Positions 49,567 through 57,630 of a stretch of DNA of 64,000 nucleotides are shown here, one piece after another. The stretch spans positions 1 through 64,000 of the forward strand of contig JBKJIG010000160.1 in NCBI GenBank assembly GCA_046598415.1, in the 5' to 3' direction. The notes below the pieces were generated by a model. The model worked only from the letters and a program-made list of their open reading frames with translations. It made no database searches and was not told the DNA's origin. The stretch comes from VFJZ01 sp046598415. Its GTDB lineage: Bacteria; Actinomycetota; Thermoleophilia; Gaiellales; F1-60-MAGs149. A program made the translations under genes and the position numbers. Every line of letters begins with the position of its first letter. Within the stretch, counting starts at the first letter, position 1.

Positions 49567-50381
49567 TGCCGAACGTCCTGACGGTCACCCGCTGGGAGGC
49601 CCGCAAGCTGGTGTCGCAGAAGCGGACCTATCTCGGACTGGCGGCGGCCGTCGGCGCGCCCCTGCTCTTCGTCGGTGCGCTGGCGGTGCAGAACGGTGCG
49701 CCGACGGACGAGCCGTTCGGCGCCTCGGTGCGGTCGAGCGGACTCGCCATCCCGCTGCTGATGCTCGTGTTCGGGTCGATCTGGCTGTTCCCGCTGATCG
49801 CCGCGCTCGTTGCGGGTGACATCGTCGCCTCCGAGGATCAGAACGGCACGCTCAAGACCATCCTCACGCGATCGCTCGATCGTGGCCACATCTTCGCCGG
49901 CAAGGTGGTGGTGGCAGTCGCCTACGCGACGCTCGCGATCACGTTGATGGTCGTCACCGCGATCGCAGCGGGCAGCCTCCAATCGGGGTTCAACCCGCTG
50001 CAGACGCTGACCGGCACCGAGGTCAGCGCGGGCAGGGCGACGCTGCTGGTGTTCGTCAGCCTCGCGGTCTACCTGATGCCGCTGGCCGCCGTCGTGTCGC
50101 TCAGCGTGATGCTGTCGACGATCACACGGAACTCCGCCGGCGCCGTCGTCGGGACGCTGATGCTGTCGCTCCTGATGCAGCTGATCGGCGTGCTGCCGGG
50201 GTTCGGCGGCGTCCGGCCGTACCTGCTGACGACGCAGTTCGATGCGTGGCAGGGCCTGCTCCGGGAGCCGATCGACACGGCGCCGATCGTCCACGCCGCC
50301 TGGATCTGCCCGCTCTACGCCGTGCCGGCGCTCGTGCTCGCCTACGTCGTCTTCCAGCGGCGGGACGTCGCCGGCGGCTAG
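49566..50381 (+). CDS. ABC-2 type permease
   Basis: 271 residues, ATG overlapping the ATPase stop by one base. Six membrane helices (LGLAAAVGAPLLFVGALAV, IPLLMLVFGSIWLFPLIAAL, VVVAVAYATLAITLMVVTAI and others). The motif VAGDIVASEDQNGTLKTILTRSL is the amphipathic coupling region typical of ABC-2 exporters. It ends directly against the convergent FtsX-like gene. Confidence 0.9.
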   Translation: MPNVLTVTRWEARKLVSQKRTYLGLAAAVGAPLLFVGALAVQNGAPTDEPFGASVRSSGLAIPLLMLVFGSIWLFPLIAALVAGDIVASEDQNGTLKTILTRSLDRGHIFAGKVVVAVAYATLAITLMVVTAIAAGSLQSGFNPLQTLTGTEVSAGRATLLVFVSLAVYLMPLAAVVSLSVMLSTITRNSAGAVVGTLMLSLLMQLIGVLPGFGGVRPYLLTTQFDAWQGLLREPIDTAPIVHAAWICPLYAVPALVLAYVVFQRRDVAGG

Positions 50382-53075
50382 TCACTCGCGGAGGATCGCG
50401 CCGAGCGGCAGCCGGCGCAGGCTGCGGGTCGCCAGCAGGGTGGCGGCCAGCGCCGTGACGGCGGCGGATCCGACCAGGAGTGCGAGGTAGCCCCACGGGA
50501 TCGTGAGGTGGTCGGGCGGCGGGTCGAACACGTGGGTCAGCATTGCCGTCAGCATCTTCGCCAGCAGCAGCCCGAGCCCGGCCGCGAGCAGCGTGCCGGC
50601 GGCGAGCACGAGGGCCGCCTCGCTCCACAGGAAGGCCGCGATGGTGCGCAACGGGGTGCCGAGGGCGGCCATGGTGGCGAGCTCGCGACGGCGTTCGGCC
50701 AGGGCCAGCTGGAGGTAGAGACCGATCGCCGCCGCCACCAGCAGGACCGCGAAGGCCTGCTCGATGCGGCTGATGGCGGTGAAGTCGACGGAGGTGATGG
50801 AACTCGTCGTCCGCTGCGTCTGCTCGCCGATGGTCGCGACGGTTGCCCCGGTTGACGCCGTGGCCGCCCGCACGGCGCGGCCGGCCGCCGCCGCGTCGCC
50901 CGACGCCTTCGCGAACACGACGTTCGCCCCGGCGCCGTGCGTGACCTGCTGCAGGTACGCCAGGTTGGCGACCATGAACGAGTCCTTCGGCGCGGACGGG
51001 AACTCCTGGACGACGCCGGCGACGTGGAACGGCGCGATCACGAACTTCCCGGTGGCGTGGTCGAGGACGCGCAGCCTGACGAGATCGCCGGGACGCAGCG
51101 AGTAGTCGGTGATCGTCTCCCGCGAGACGAGCAGCCCGTCGGGGGCGGCCGCCAGGGCCTGCATGGTCCGGGCCGCGGACGCGCCCACGAAGTAGGAGTC
51201 GCGGAGCGTGGTCGCCTTCGTGAACGACGCGGTGTCGATGCCGTAGGTGTCCTGGAGGTCGGGGCCGACGTAGGCGTACGCGTGGTCGACGGCGGTCGTC
51301 GCGGCGACGCCGGGCGCGCCCGCGACGATGGGCTCGAGCGCGGCGGCCCGTCCGGGCGCGGCGGTGGCGGTGACGTCGGCGCCGATGGTCAGCTGGGCGT
51401 CGACGCCGGACTGGAACCCGTAGGTGGCCGCGAACACGCCCAGCTGGACGCCGAAGGCGAGCAGCAGGGCGACGAGCACGAGCCCGCGGTTGATCGCCGC
51501 GCCGCGACGCGCGGCGGAGGCGAGCAGGAACCCGCGCAGCCGGCCGTCCTCCGTTCGCGCTCCTCGCCGGAGGAGGAACGACAGCGCCCGGCCGCGCAGG
51601 CGCACGAGCAGCAGCGTGGCGCCCAGCCAGCAGAGCGCCGGGGCGAAGAACATGTAGACGCTCAGCGAGAGGGTCGGGTTGGAGTCCGGGTTGACGACGG
51701 CCGAGAAGCCCGTGCGGGCCGTCAGCCAGTAGATCAGGGCACTGCCGACGAGCGCGGCGACATCGAGCCAGAGCCGTTGCCAGAGCGGCTTCGTCGTCCG
51801 CCTCGAGCTGCGGCGACCCTCGCCGACGGTGCCGCGGAGCGCCCCGGCCGAGGCTCCCAGGCGGGCGGCCAGCGCGCCGGCGACGGCGACGGCGACGCAG
51901 ACGACGGCGGTGGTCGCGATCCGGTCCGGCGTCAGCCCGACGCTCCCGGAAACCAGGCCCGTCACGGCGGCCAGCGCCCCGAGCGTGCCGATCAGGCCCG
52001 CGGCGAGGCCGAGCAGCGCGCTCTCCGTCGCCGCCAGCCAGACCAGGTCGCGCCGGCGCGCGCCGCGGGCCCGGAGCAGCGCGAGGCTCATCCGGTCCTG
52101 CTCGGCGGTGCCGAGCGCGGCGAGGTAGGCGAGGCCGAGGGCGACGAGGGCGCCGGGGACGGCGAGCATGATGTAGAGCGCCTCGGCGTAGAGCGCGTCG
52201 CCCGCGGCGCCGGTCAGGCTCTCCGCCAGGTTATCGACGAACTGCACCTGGCCCGGGAGCCTCCGCTCGACGCCGTTGCGCAGGCGGGTCGCCTGGCGCA
52301 GGGCGGCGGCCGGGTCGCCGTGGAAGATGCCGGGGTCGACCGTGGTCTGCACCTGCCACTGGACGGCGTCCTGGGCTCCCGGGACGGCGCTCGAGCCGAT
52401 GCTGGCGGGCGTCAGGGTGCGCAGCGCCGGGGCGATCCGCTTCGCGAAGGTGTCGATCGGCAAGACCGCGATCTCGGCCGGCGGTTGGGCCGGAGCCGGC
52501 CCGGCGCGCGGGTCGAGCGGCGCGAACAGCGTGTCGGGGGTCGTCACCAGCGCGACGCCCGAGACCGCGAACTGCTGCGGCGCCGCACCCTTCGCCGGGA
52601 TCAGCGTGACGGTGTCGCCGATCGACGCCTGGAGGGTGGCGGCCAGTTGCTGGTCGAGCACGACCTCGCCCTCCTTCAGCGAGCCTCGGAGGATTCGCAG
52701 CGTGGGGATGCGGGCCGGGTAGTCGGTCGGGACGGCGAGGATGGCGCCGCTCCCGGTGCGGACCGTCCCGGTCGGCGCGAGATGCTCGGCGCCGGCGAAC
52801 GGCGCCGTGGCGGTGGCGACGGCGGCGGTGATGCCGGGCTGCGCGGCGACGCCGGCGGCGACCCGCTGCGCGGCGGCGTAGGAGTCGACCGGGCCCTGCC
52901 ACGCGACCGGCACGGTTCGCGTCGCGCTCGACGTCATCGTCCGCAGCGAGTGCGAGACGAACACGAGCATCGAACCGAGCAGGGCGACGGCGGCGCCGAG
53001 CACCAGGACCCGCACGAGGGTGCGGCCCGGCGCATGCGTCAGGTTGTGGAGGGCGAGGCGGGCGGTGGCGCTCAT
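50382..53075 (-). CDS. FtsX-like ABC permease
   Basis: 897 residues with about ten membrane helices and two large external domains, in the MacB/FtsX permease layout: first half ends with LGTAEQDRMSLALLRARGARRRDL, second with LALAERRRELATMAALGTPLRTI. Overlaps the ABC ATPase gene upstream by four bases. Together with the two ATPases and the lipoprotein it forms a four-gene export or lipoprotein-handling operon. Confidence 0.88.
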   Translation of the reverse strand: MSATARLALHNLTHAPGRTLVRVLVLGAAVALLGSMLVFVSHSLRTMTSSATRTVPVAWQGPVDSYAAAQRVAAGVAAQPGITAAVATATAPFAGAEHLAPTGTVRTGSGAILAVPTDYPARIPTLRILRGSLKEGEVVLDQQLAATLQASIGDTVTLIPAKGAAPQQFAVSGVALVTTPDTLFAPLDPRAGPAPAQPPAEIAVLPIDTFAKRIAPALRTLTPASIGSSAVPGAQDAVQWQVQTTVDPGIFHGDPAAALRQATRLRNGVERRLPGQVQFVDNLAESLTGAAGDALYAEALYIMLAVPGALVALGLAYLAALGTAEQDRMSLALLRARGARRRDLVWLAATESALLGLAAGLIGTLGALAAVTGLVSGSVGLTPDRIATTAVVCVAVAVAGALAARLGASAGALRGTVGEGRRSSRRTTKPLWQRLWLDVAALVGSALIYWLTARTGFSAVVNPDSNPTLSLSVYMFFAPALCWLGATLLLVRLRGRALSFLLRRGARTEDGRLRGFLLASAARRGAAINRGLVLVALLLAFGVQLGVFAATYGFQSGVDAQLTIGADVTATAAPGRAAALEPIVAGAPGVAATTAVDHAYAYVGPDLQDTYGIDTASFTKATTLRDSYFVGASAARTMQALAAAPDGLLVSRETITDYSLRPGDLVRLRVLDHATGKFVIAPFHVAGVVQEFPSAPKDSFMVANLAYLQQVTHGAGANVVFAKASGDAAAAGRAVRAATASTGATVATIGEQTQRTTSSITSVDFTAISRIEQAFAVLLVAAAIGLYLQLALAERRRELATMAALGTPLRTIAAFLWSEAALVLAAGTLLAAGLGLLLAKMLTAMLTHVFDPPPDHLTIPWGYLALLVGSAAVTALAATLLATRSLRRLPLGAILRE

Positions 53076-53779
53076 CGCCGGGTCTCGTCGCTGACGATCT
53101 GGCCGTCCAGCAGGCCGATCTCGCGCTCGAAGCGGCTGATCACACCCATGTCGTGCGTCGCCACGACGAGCGCGAAGCCGAGACCGGCCTGCAGCGCGTC
53201 GACGAGGTCGAGCACGCGGCCGGCGGTGTCGGAGTCGAGGTGGCCCGTCGGTTCGTCGCAGACCATCAGCCGGGGCTGCTGGGCGAGCGCCCGGGCGATC
53301 GCGACGCGCTGCTGCTCGCCACCCGACAGCTCGCCGGGCAGGTGGTCGCGCTTGCCTGCAAGCCCGACGAGGCCGAGCAGTTCGAGCGGATGCCCGGGAT
53401 CACCCGCGCGGGCCGCGAACCGGACGTTCTCGACCGCCGTGAAGTACGGCAGCAGGTTCGGCGTCTGGAAGACGTAGGAGATGCCGTCGCGGCGGATGCC
53501 GGCGCGAGCGGCATGATCGAGGGTCGCGAGCGGGGCGCCGTCCCACTCCACCGTCCCGGTGGTCGGCTCGACGAGCCCGCCGAGCACGTGCAGCAGCGTC
53601 GTCTTGCCGGAGCCGGAGCGGCCCCACAGCACGAGCCTCGCGCCGGGTTCGATCTCGAGCGTGACGTCGTCGAGCGCACGCACCGCGGATGCGCCGGAGC
53701 CGTGGACGACGCTGACGCCGCGGCACGCCACGAGCGCGGTCCGTGTCAGCGACCCGGTGCTGCCGGCTTGCGAGATCAC
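53072..53779 (-). CDS. ABC ATPase of the MacB/LolD type (first)
   Basis: 235 residues from GTG 53779. Walker A GRSGSGKTTLLHVLGG, Q loop SYVFQTPNLLPYFT, signature LSGGEQQRVAIARAL, Walker B LMVCDEPTGHLD. Overlaps both neighbours by four bases. Two different ATPases for one permease are unusual; perhaps they make a heterodimer. Confidence 0.9.
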   Translation of the reverse strand: MISQAGSTGSLTRTALVACRGVSVVHGSGASAVRALDDVTLEIEPGARLVLWGRSGSGKTTLLHVLGGLVEPTTGTVEWDGAPLATLDHAARAGIRRDGISYVFQTPNLLPYFTAVENVRFAARAGDPGHPLELLGLVGLAGKRDHLPGELSGGEQQRVAIARALAQQPRLMVCDEPTGHLDSDTAGRVLDLVDALQAGLGFALVVATHDMGVISRFEREIGLLDGQIVSDETRR

Positions 53780-54492
53780 GCCAGTCGCCCGTCGCGAAGG
53801 GTGACGGTGCGGTCGCACGCGTCGGCCAGGTGGGGCGAGTGGGTGACGACCACGACGGTCGCGCCGTGCCGATCGCGAAGACGGCGGAGCGCGTCGGTGA
53901 CGAGCTCCTCGTTCGCGAGGTCGAGCTCGCCGGTCGGCTCGTCGCACAGCACCAGCGCCGCCTCGCGCGCGGCCGCCGCGGCGACGGCGACTCGCTGCTG
54001 CTCGCCGCCCGAGAGCCTGCCCGCCTTCGTCGACGCGCGATCGGCGAGGCCGAACCCGGCGAGTGCGGCGCGCGCCTGCAGCGATGAGGCGCGGCGGCCG
54101 GCGAGCCGCAGCGCGAGCCGGACGTTCTGCTCCGCGCTGAGGTCGGGCCACAGGTTGTCCTGCTGGAACACGATCGCGATGTCGCGGGCGCGGTAGAGCG
54201 CGAGCTCCTGCTCGTCGAGATGGCCGAGCGGCCGGCCGAATGCCCTGACCTCGCCCGCCGACGGCTCGTCGAGCCCGGCCGCCAGTGCGAGGAACGTGCT
54301 CTTCCCGCAGCCGGACGGACCGAGCAGCGCGACGACCTCGCCGCGCTCGATGACGAGGTCGAGGCCGCGCAGCGCGACCGTCTCGACCGGGCCCGACCGG
54401 TAGATCTTGAACAGGTCGATCGCCTCCAGGGCCGGCGGTTCCGACGGTGCCCCGTCGATCGCCGGTTCGACGTAGAGGCTGGTCACCTCCAT
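53776..54492 (-). CDS. ABC ATPase of the MacB/LolD type (second)
   Basis: 238 residues from ATG 54492. Walker A GPSGCGKSTFLALAAG, Q loop IVFQQDNLWPDLS, signature LSGGEQQRVAVAAAAAREA, Walker B LVLCDEPTGELD. It overlaps the lipoprotein gene by ten bases and the other ATPase by four. The ribosome site GGAGGTGACC is inside the lipoprotein reading frame. Confidence 0.9.
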   Translation of the reverse strand: MEVTSLYVEPAIDGAPSEPPALEAIDLFKIYRSGPVETVALRGLDLVIERGEVVALLGPSGCGKSTFLALAAGLDEPSAGEVRAFGRPLGHLDEQELALYRARDIAIVFQQDNLWPDLSAEQNVRLALRLAGRRASSLQARAALAGFGLADRASTKAGRLSGGEQQRVAVAAAAAREAALVLCDEPTGELDLANEELVTDALRRLRDRHGATVVVVTHSPHLADACDRTVTLRDGRLA

Positions 54493-55169
54493 GTGAAGCT
54501 CTCGATCATCAGCCGGTAGCCGTCGACGTTGTCGACACCCTTCGGCGTCCCGAGATCGACCACCGCGACCTTGCCGTTGTGCGCGAAGGCATACCGGTCG
54601 ACCACCAGGGTCACCTGCTTGCCCGTGACGGCGTTCGGTGCCGCCGCCAGCTCGTAGACCGCCTTGATCATCGACGTGCCCTTGATCGTCACCTCGGTCG
54701 GCACCTGCGGCTGCAGCGACGGATCGGCAGCTGCCAGATGTGCGAGGTCGGCCTGGACGCTTGCCGCCGTCGGCGCGGCGCCGTCGCGGATCACGACGTG
54801 GACGAGGTTGTTCTTGTCCTGGAAGGTGACGTCGCCGGCCGAGCCGCTCTGGGCCCAGCCCTCCGGGTACTTCATCGACCAGCCTCCGGCCGCGTTGTCG
54901 AACGCCAGGAACACCTGGTTGTCGGGAATATCGCCCGTCGCGAGGCTCGTGGCCTCCGTCGTCAGCGCTCCAACCGGACTGGCGGCGGCGCTGGTGGTGG
55001 TGTCCGCCGCCGACGCGGCGGGCGGCGCGCTCGTCGCCGGAGGCGTCCCCGTGGCTCCAGGGGTGGGGGAGGACGTCGTCGGCCCGCCACTGCCACCACA
55101 CCCGGCGAGGAGGGCGAGCGACCCGGCGGCGGAGGCGACCGCGACCAGGATCGGTTGTCGGAGGTTCAT
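54483..55169 (-). CDS. Lipoprotein, probable sensor or binding partner of the ABC system
   Basis: 228 residues from ATG 55169. A lipoprotein signal ends in the lipobox LLAGC (Cys near residue 24). A Ser/Thr/Pro/Ala-rich linker (30-70) leads to a DUF1795/PsbP-like fold with FDNAAGGWSMKYPEGWAQ and FQDKNNLVHVVIRDG. It heads the ABC operon and is divergent from the response regulator of pair 3. Its promoter region carries three 11-base direct repeats. Confidence 0.8.
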   Translation of the reverse strand: MNLRQPILVAVASAAGSLALLAGCGGSGGPTTSSPTPGATGTPPATSAPPAASAADTTTSAAASPVGALTTEATSLATGDIPDNQVFLAFDNAAGGWSMKYPEGWAQSGSAGDVTFQDKNNLVHVVIRDGAAPTAASVQADLAHLAAADPSLQPQVPTEVTIKGTSMIKAVYELAAAPNAVTGKQVTLVVDRYAFAHNGKVAVVDLGTPKGVDNVDGYRLMIESFTWR

Positions 55170-55191
55170 GCCCGGATAGTCGGCGCCGGTG

Positions 55192-55221
55192 CCTGAACGC
55201 CACCTGAACGGGTGCCGAACC
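55192..55221. promoter_or_regulatory. Three 11-nt direct repeats, PHO-box-like
   Basis: Read on the minus strand: GTTCGGCACCC, GTTCAGGTGGC, GTTCAGGCACC, each beginning with GTTC and spaced 11 bases. This is the layout of OmpR/PhoP sites in actinobacteria (GTTCACC-N4 repeats). It lies between the divergent lipoprotein-ABC operon and response regulator 3, which probably binds here. Confidence 0.65.
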
Positions 55222-55259
55222 CGGGGCTCTGGCCGGCGGGGGCGCGGGATACTACGGGC

Positions 55260-55925
55260 GTGGAGCCCGTGATCCTGGTCTGCGAGGACGATGCCGAGCT
55301 GCGGCGCCTGGTCGTGCGCGGTCTGCGGGCGGAGGGGTTCGCGGCGGAGGGCGTCGGAACGGGTGCCGCGCTGTTGACGCGCGTGGCCGAGCGCGACGCG
55401 GACGCACTGGTGGTCGACATCGGCCTGCCCGACGCGGACGGCCGCGACGTCTGCCAGGCCCTGCGGGCGCGGGGCGTGCAGGTGCCGGTGCTGTTCCTGA
55501 CCGCGCGCGATGCGCTTCCCGATCGGCTCGCCGGCTTCCGTGCGGGCGGCGACGACTACGTCACCAAGCCGTTCGCCATCGTCGAGGTCGCCGAACGGCT
55601 TCGCGCCCTGCTGCGCCGGAGCGGGCGGGGCGACACCGTCGAGGCCGCCGGGCTGCGCCTCGATCCCGGAACGCACGCCGTCTCCCTCGGCGAGACGTCG
55701 GTGCTGCTGACGCCGACGGAGTTCCGGCTGCTGGGCGCGCTGCTGCACCGGCCCGGGGCGGTCGTGCGCCGACGGGCGCTGATCGACGCGGCGTGGCCCG
55801 AGGGCGCGATCGTGCACGACAACACGCTCGACGCGTACGCCGCGCGGCTGCGGCGGAAGCTCCGGACGCTGCCGGATGCGCCGGAGATCGCGACCGCGCA
55901 CGGGGTCGGCTACCGCATCGGATGA
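55260..55925 (+). CDS. OmpR-family response regulator (pair 3)
   Basis: 221 residues from GTG 55260. Receiver: VILVCEDDAELRR, phospho-Asp in LVVDIGLPDADG, Lys in DYVTKPF. Winged helix: LTPTEFRLLGALL and HDNTLDAYAARLRRKL. Overlaps the kinase ATG by four bases. Likely regulator of both divergent units. Confidence 0.92.
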   Translation: MEPVILVCEDDAELRRLVVRGLRAEGFAAEGVGTGAALLTRVAERDADALVVDIGLPDADGRDVCQALRARGVQVPVLFLTARDALPDRLAGFRAGGDDYVTKPFAIVEVAERLRALLRRSGRGDTVEAAGLRLDPGTHAVSLGETSVLLTPTEFRLLGALLHRPGAVVRRRALIDAAWPEGAIVHDNTLDAYAARLRRKLRTLPDAPEIATAHGVGYRIG

Positions 55926-57259
55926 GCCGTTTCCGCCGGCCCGTGGCGATCCGTACGCGCCTCGTCGGCGCGGTGCTCGTGACCGCGGCGCTGATCCTCG
56001 TCGCGCTCGTTGCCGCATTCAACATCGCCCTCCGGGCGACGCTCGACCGGGACGCGACGAGCGTCGCGCAGGCGCGCGCCGCCGCGGTGCTGGCGACGCT
56101 GGACACGTCGGGCGGTCACGTCCGTTCGCGCGAGTCGCCGGACGACGCCGCCATCGACGCACAGGTCTGGATCTACGACGGGACGCAGCTCGTAGAAGGG
56201 CCGCAGGCGTCGACGCCGGCGCTCGACGCCGCCGCCGCGGCCGCGGCACAGGCGTCGCCGGCCGTGCGCGATGCCGCCGGGCGGCTGCGGCTCGCAGCGG
56301 TGGCCGTCACGCGCGGGGACGGCACGATCGGCGCCGTCGTCGCCGGCGTCCCGCTCGGGCCGTACGAGGCGACCTCTCGGACGGTGCTGATCGGCTCGAT
56401 CGCGCTCTCGCTCCTGCTGTTCGCGGCGATCGCGCTCCTGTCGGCGTGGACGCTGCGCCGCGCGCTGCGGCCGGTGCACGAGATGACGCGACTCGCCGGT
56501 GAGTGGTCGGAACGCGACCTCGACCGGCGCTTCGCGCACGGACCGCCGCACGACGAGTTGACCGACCTCGCTGCGACGCTCGACCAGCTCCTCGACCGCC
56601 TCTCGGCCAGTCTCCGCCGCGAGCAGCGGTTCTCCGCGGAATTGGCGCACGAGCTGCGCACGCCGCTCGCCCGCATCGCCGTCGAGAGCGAGCTCGCGCA
56701 GCGCCGGCCTCACCTCGATGGCGGGTCCGGTGAGGCGTTCGCGGCCATCGCTCGCAGTGCGGACGAGATGGGCCGCACGATCGACGTGCTGGTGGCGGCG
56801 TCGCGGCACGCCGCGGGGCACCAGCGCGGCGCCACGGACACGGCCGGGCTGCTTGCCTCGCTGGCAGATCGCCCGCCGGTCGCTGGTCGCGAGATCGAGA
56901 CCCACATGGCCGTCGGTACGCCGCCTCGGGTCGCGGTTGATAGCGACCTGGCCACACGGATCATCGGGCCGGTGGTGGACAACGCCGTGCTCTACGCGGC
57001 GTCACGGGTGACGTTGACGGCCACCGGTGAGGATGGCGCGGTCGTGATCGTCGTCGCCGACGACGGGCCGGGCATCAGCGACGACGAGCGGGCGCGCATC
57101 TTCGAGCCGGGCGAGCGGGGCGCGGCGGCGCGGGGCGCCGGTGCGGGCCTCGGCCTCTCCCTCGCCCGCCGGCTCGCCACGGACGTCGCCGGCAGCATCG
57201 ACCTCGTCGAGTCGCCGACGTCCGGCGCCCGGTTCCGCATCCGCCTCCCGCGAGCCTGA
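55922..57259 (+). CDS. Sensor histidine kinase (pair 3)
   Basis: 445 residues from ATG 55922. Two membrane helices (LVGAVLVTAALILVALVAAF; TVLIGSIALSLLLFAAIALL), then a HAMP region and H box FSAELAHELRTPLARIAVE. ATPase boxes: VVDNAVLYA (N), VADDGPGISDDERARIF (G1) and GAGAGLGLSLARRL (G2). The external domain is about 120 residues. Coupled to its regulator. Confidence 0.92.
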   Translation: MSRFRRPVAIRTRLVGAVLVTAALILVALVAAFNIALRATLDRDATSVAQARAAAVLATLDTSGGHVRSRESPDDAAIDAQVWIYDGTQLVEGPQASTPALDAAAAAAAQASPAVRDAAGRLRLAAVAVTRGDGTIGAVVAGVPLGPYEATSRTVLIGSIALSLLLFAAIALLSAWTLRRALRPVHEMTRLAGEWSERDLDRRFAHGPPHDELTDLAATLDQLLDRLSASLRREQRFSAELAHELRTPLARIAVESELAQRRPHLDGGSGEAFAAIARSADEMGRTIDVLVAASRHAAGHQRGATDTAGLLASLADRPPVAGREIETHMAVGTPPRVAVDSDLATRIIGPVVDNAVLYAASRVTLTATGEDGAVVIVVADDGPGISDDERARIFEPGERGAAARGAGAGLGLSLARRLATDVAGSIDLVESPTSGARFRIRLPRA

Positions 57260-57630
57260 AAAACGTCACCGGGCGACCGTCCCGCGCGCTTCGCACACGG
57301 AAGGCGCACGGGTCGCGCGATGGGACGCGCGATGCGTCGGAGATGTTGCCGAGCGCGCGCAGTTGGGCGGGCGTGAGGCACTCCGAACACGATCCGTGAG
57401 GGACGCAACCGCGGACGCCGCTCGACCCACCGCGATCAGGGCCGCCATCGAGCCCGTCCAGCCCTTCGTCTTGTTCGGCGAGAGCAGGAACAGGAACTCC
57501 GGGTGGTCGCCGTTGACCAGACGGGTCAACTGGTGCGCGGCGTCCCGGCCCAGACGCCCGAACCCGGCCGCGCCGAACTGGTGGTGTGGCTGGAGACCAG
57601 GACCAGGTCAGGGTCGTCGTCGGCTGGCTC
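57260..57630. other. Intergenic region with a gene remnant
   Basis: 371 bases between kinase 3 and the OYE-type gene. Its GC content is lower than the surroundings. Apart from the minus-strand fragment described at 57266-57586, there is no RNA gene or clear regulator site. Confidence 0.45.
57266..57586 (-). pseudogene. Fragment of an unidentified gene
   Basis: Read on the minus strand, one frame gives a protein-like stretch (HHQFGAAGFGRLGRDAAHQL, then NGDHPEFLFLLSPNKTKGW) without a good start or ribosome site. It turns into low-quality sequence (SDRVRSASRPPNCARS-like) before its stop at 57266. Just upstream the neighbouring frame also looks coding (PDLVLVS), which suggests a frameshift. It may be the remains of a transposed or lost gene. 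I cannot name the family. Confidence 0.25.
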
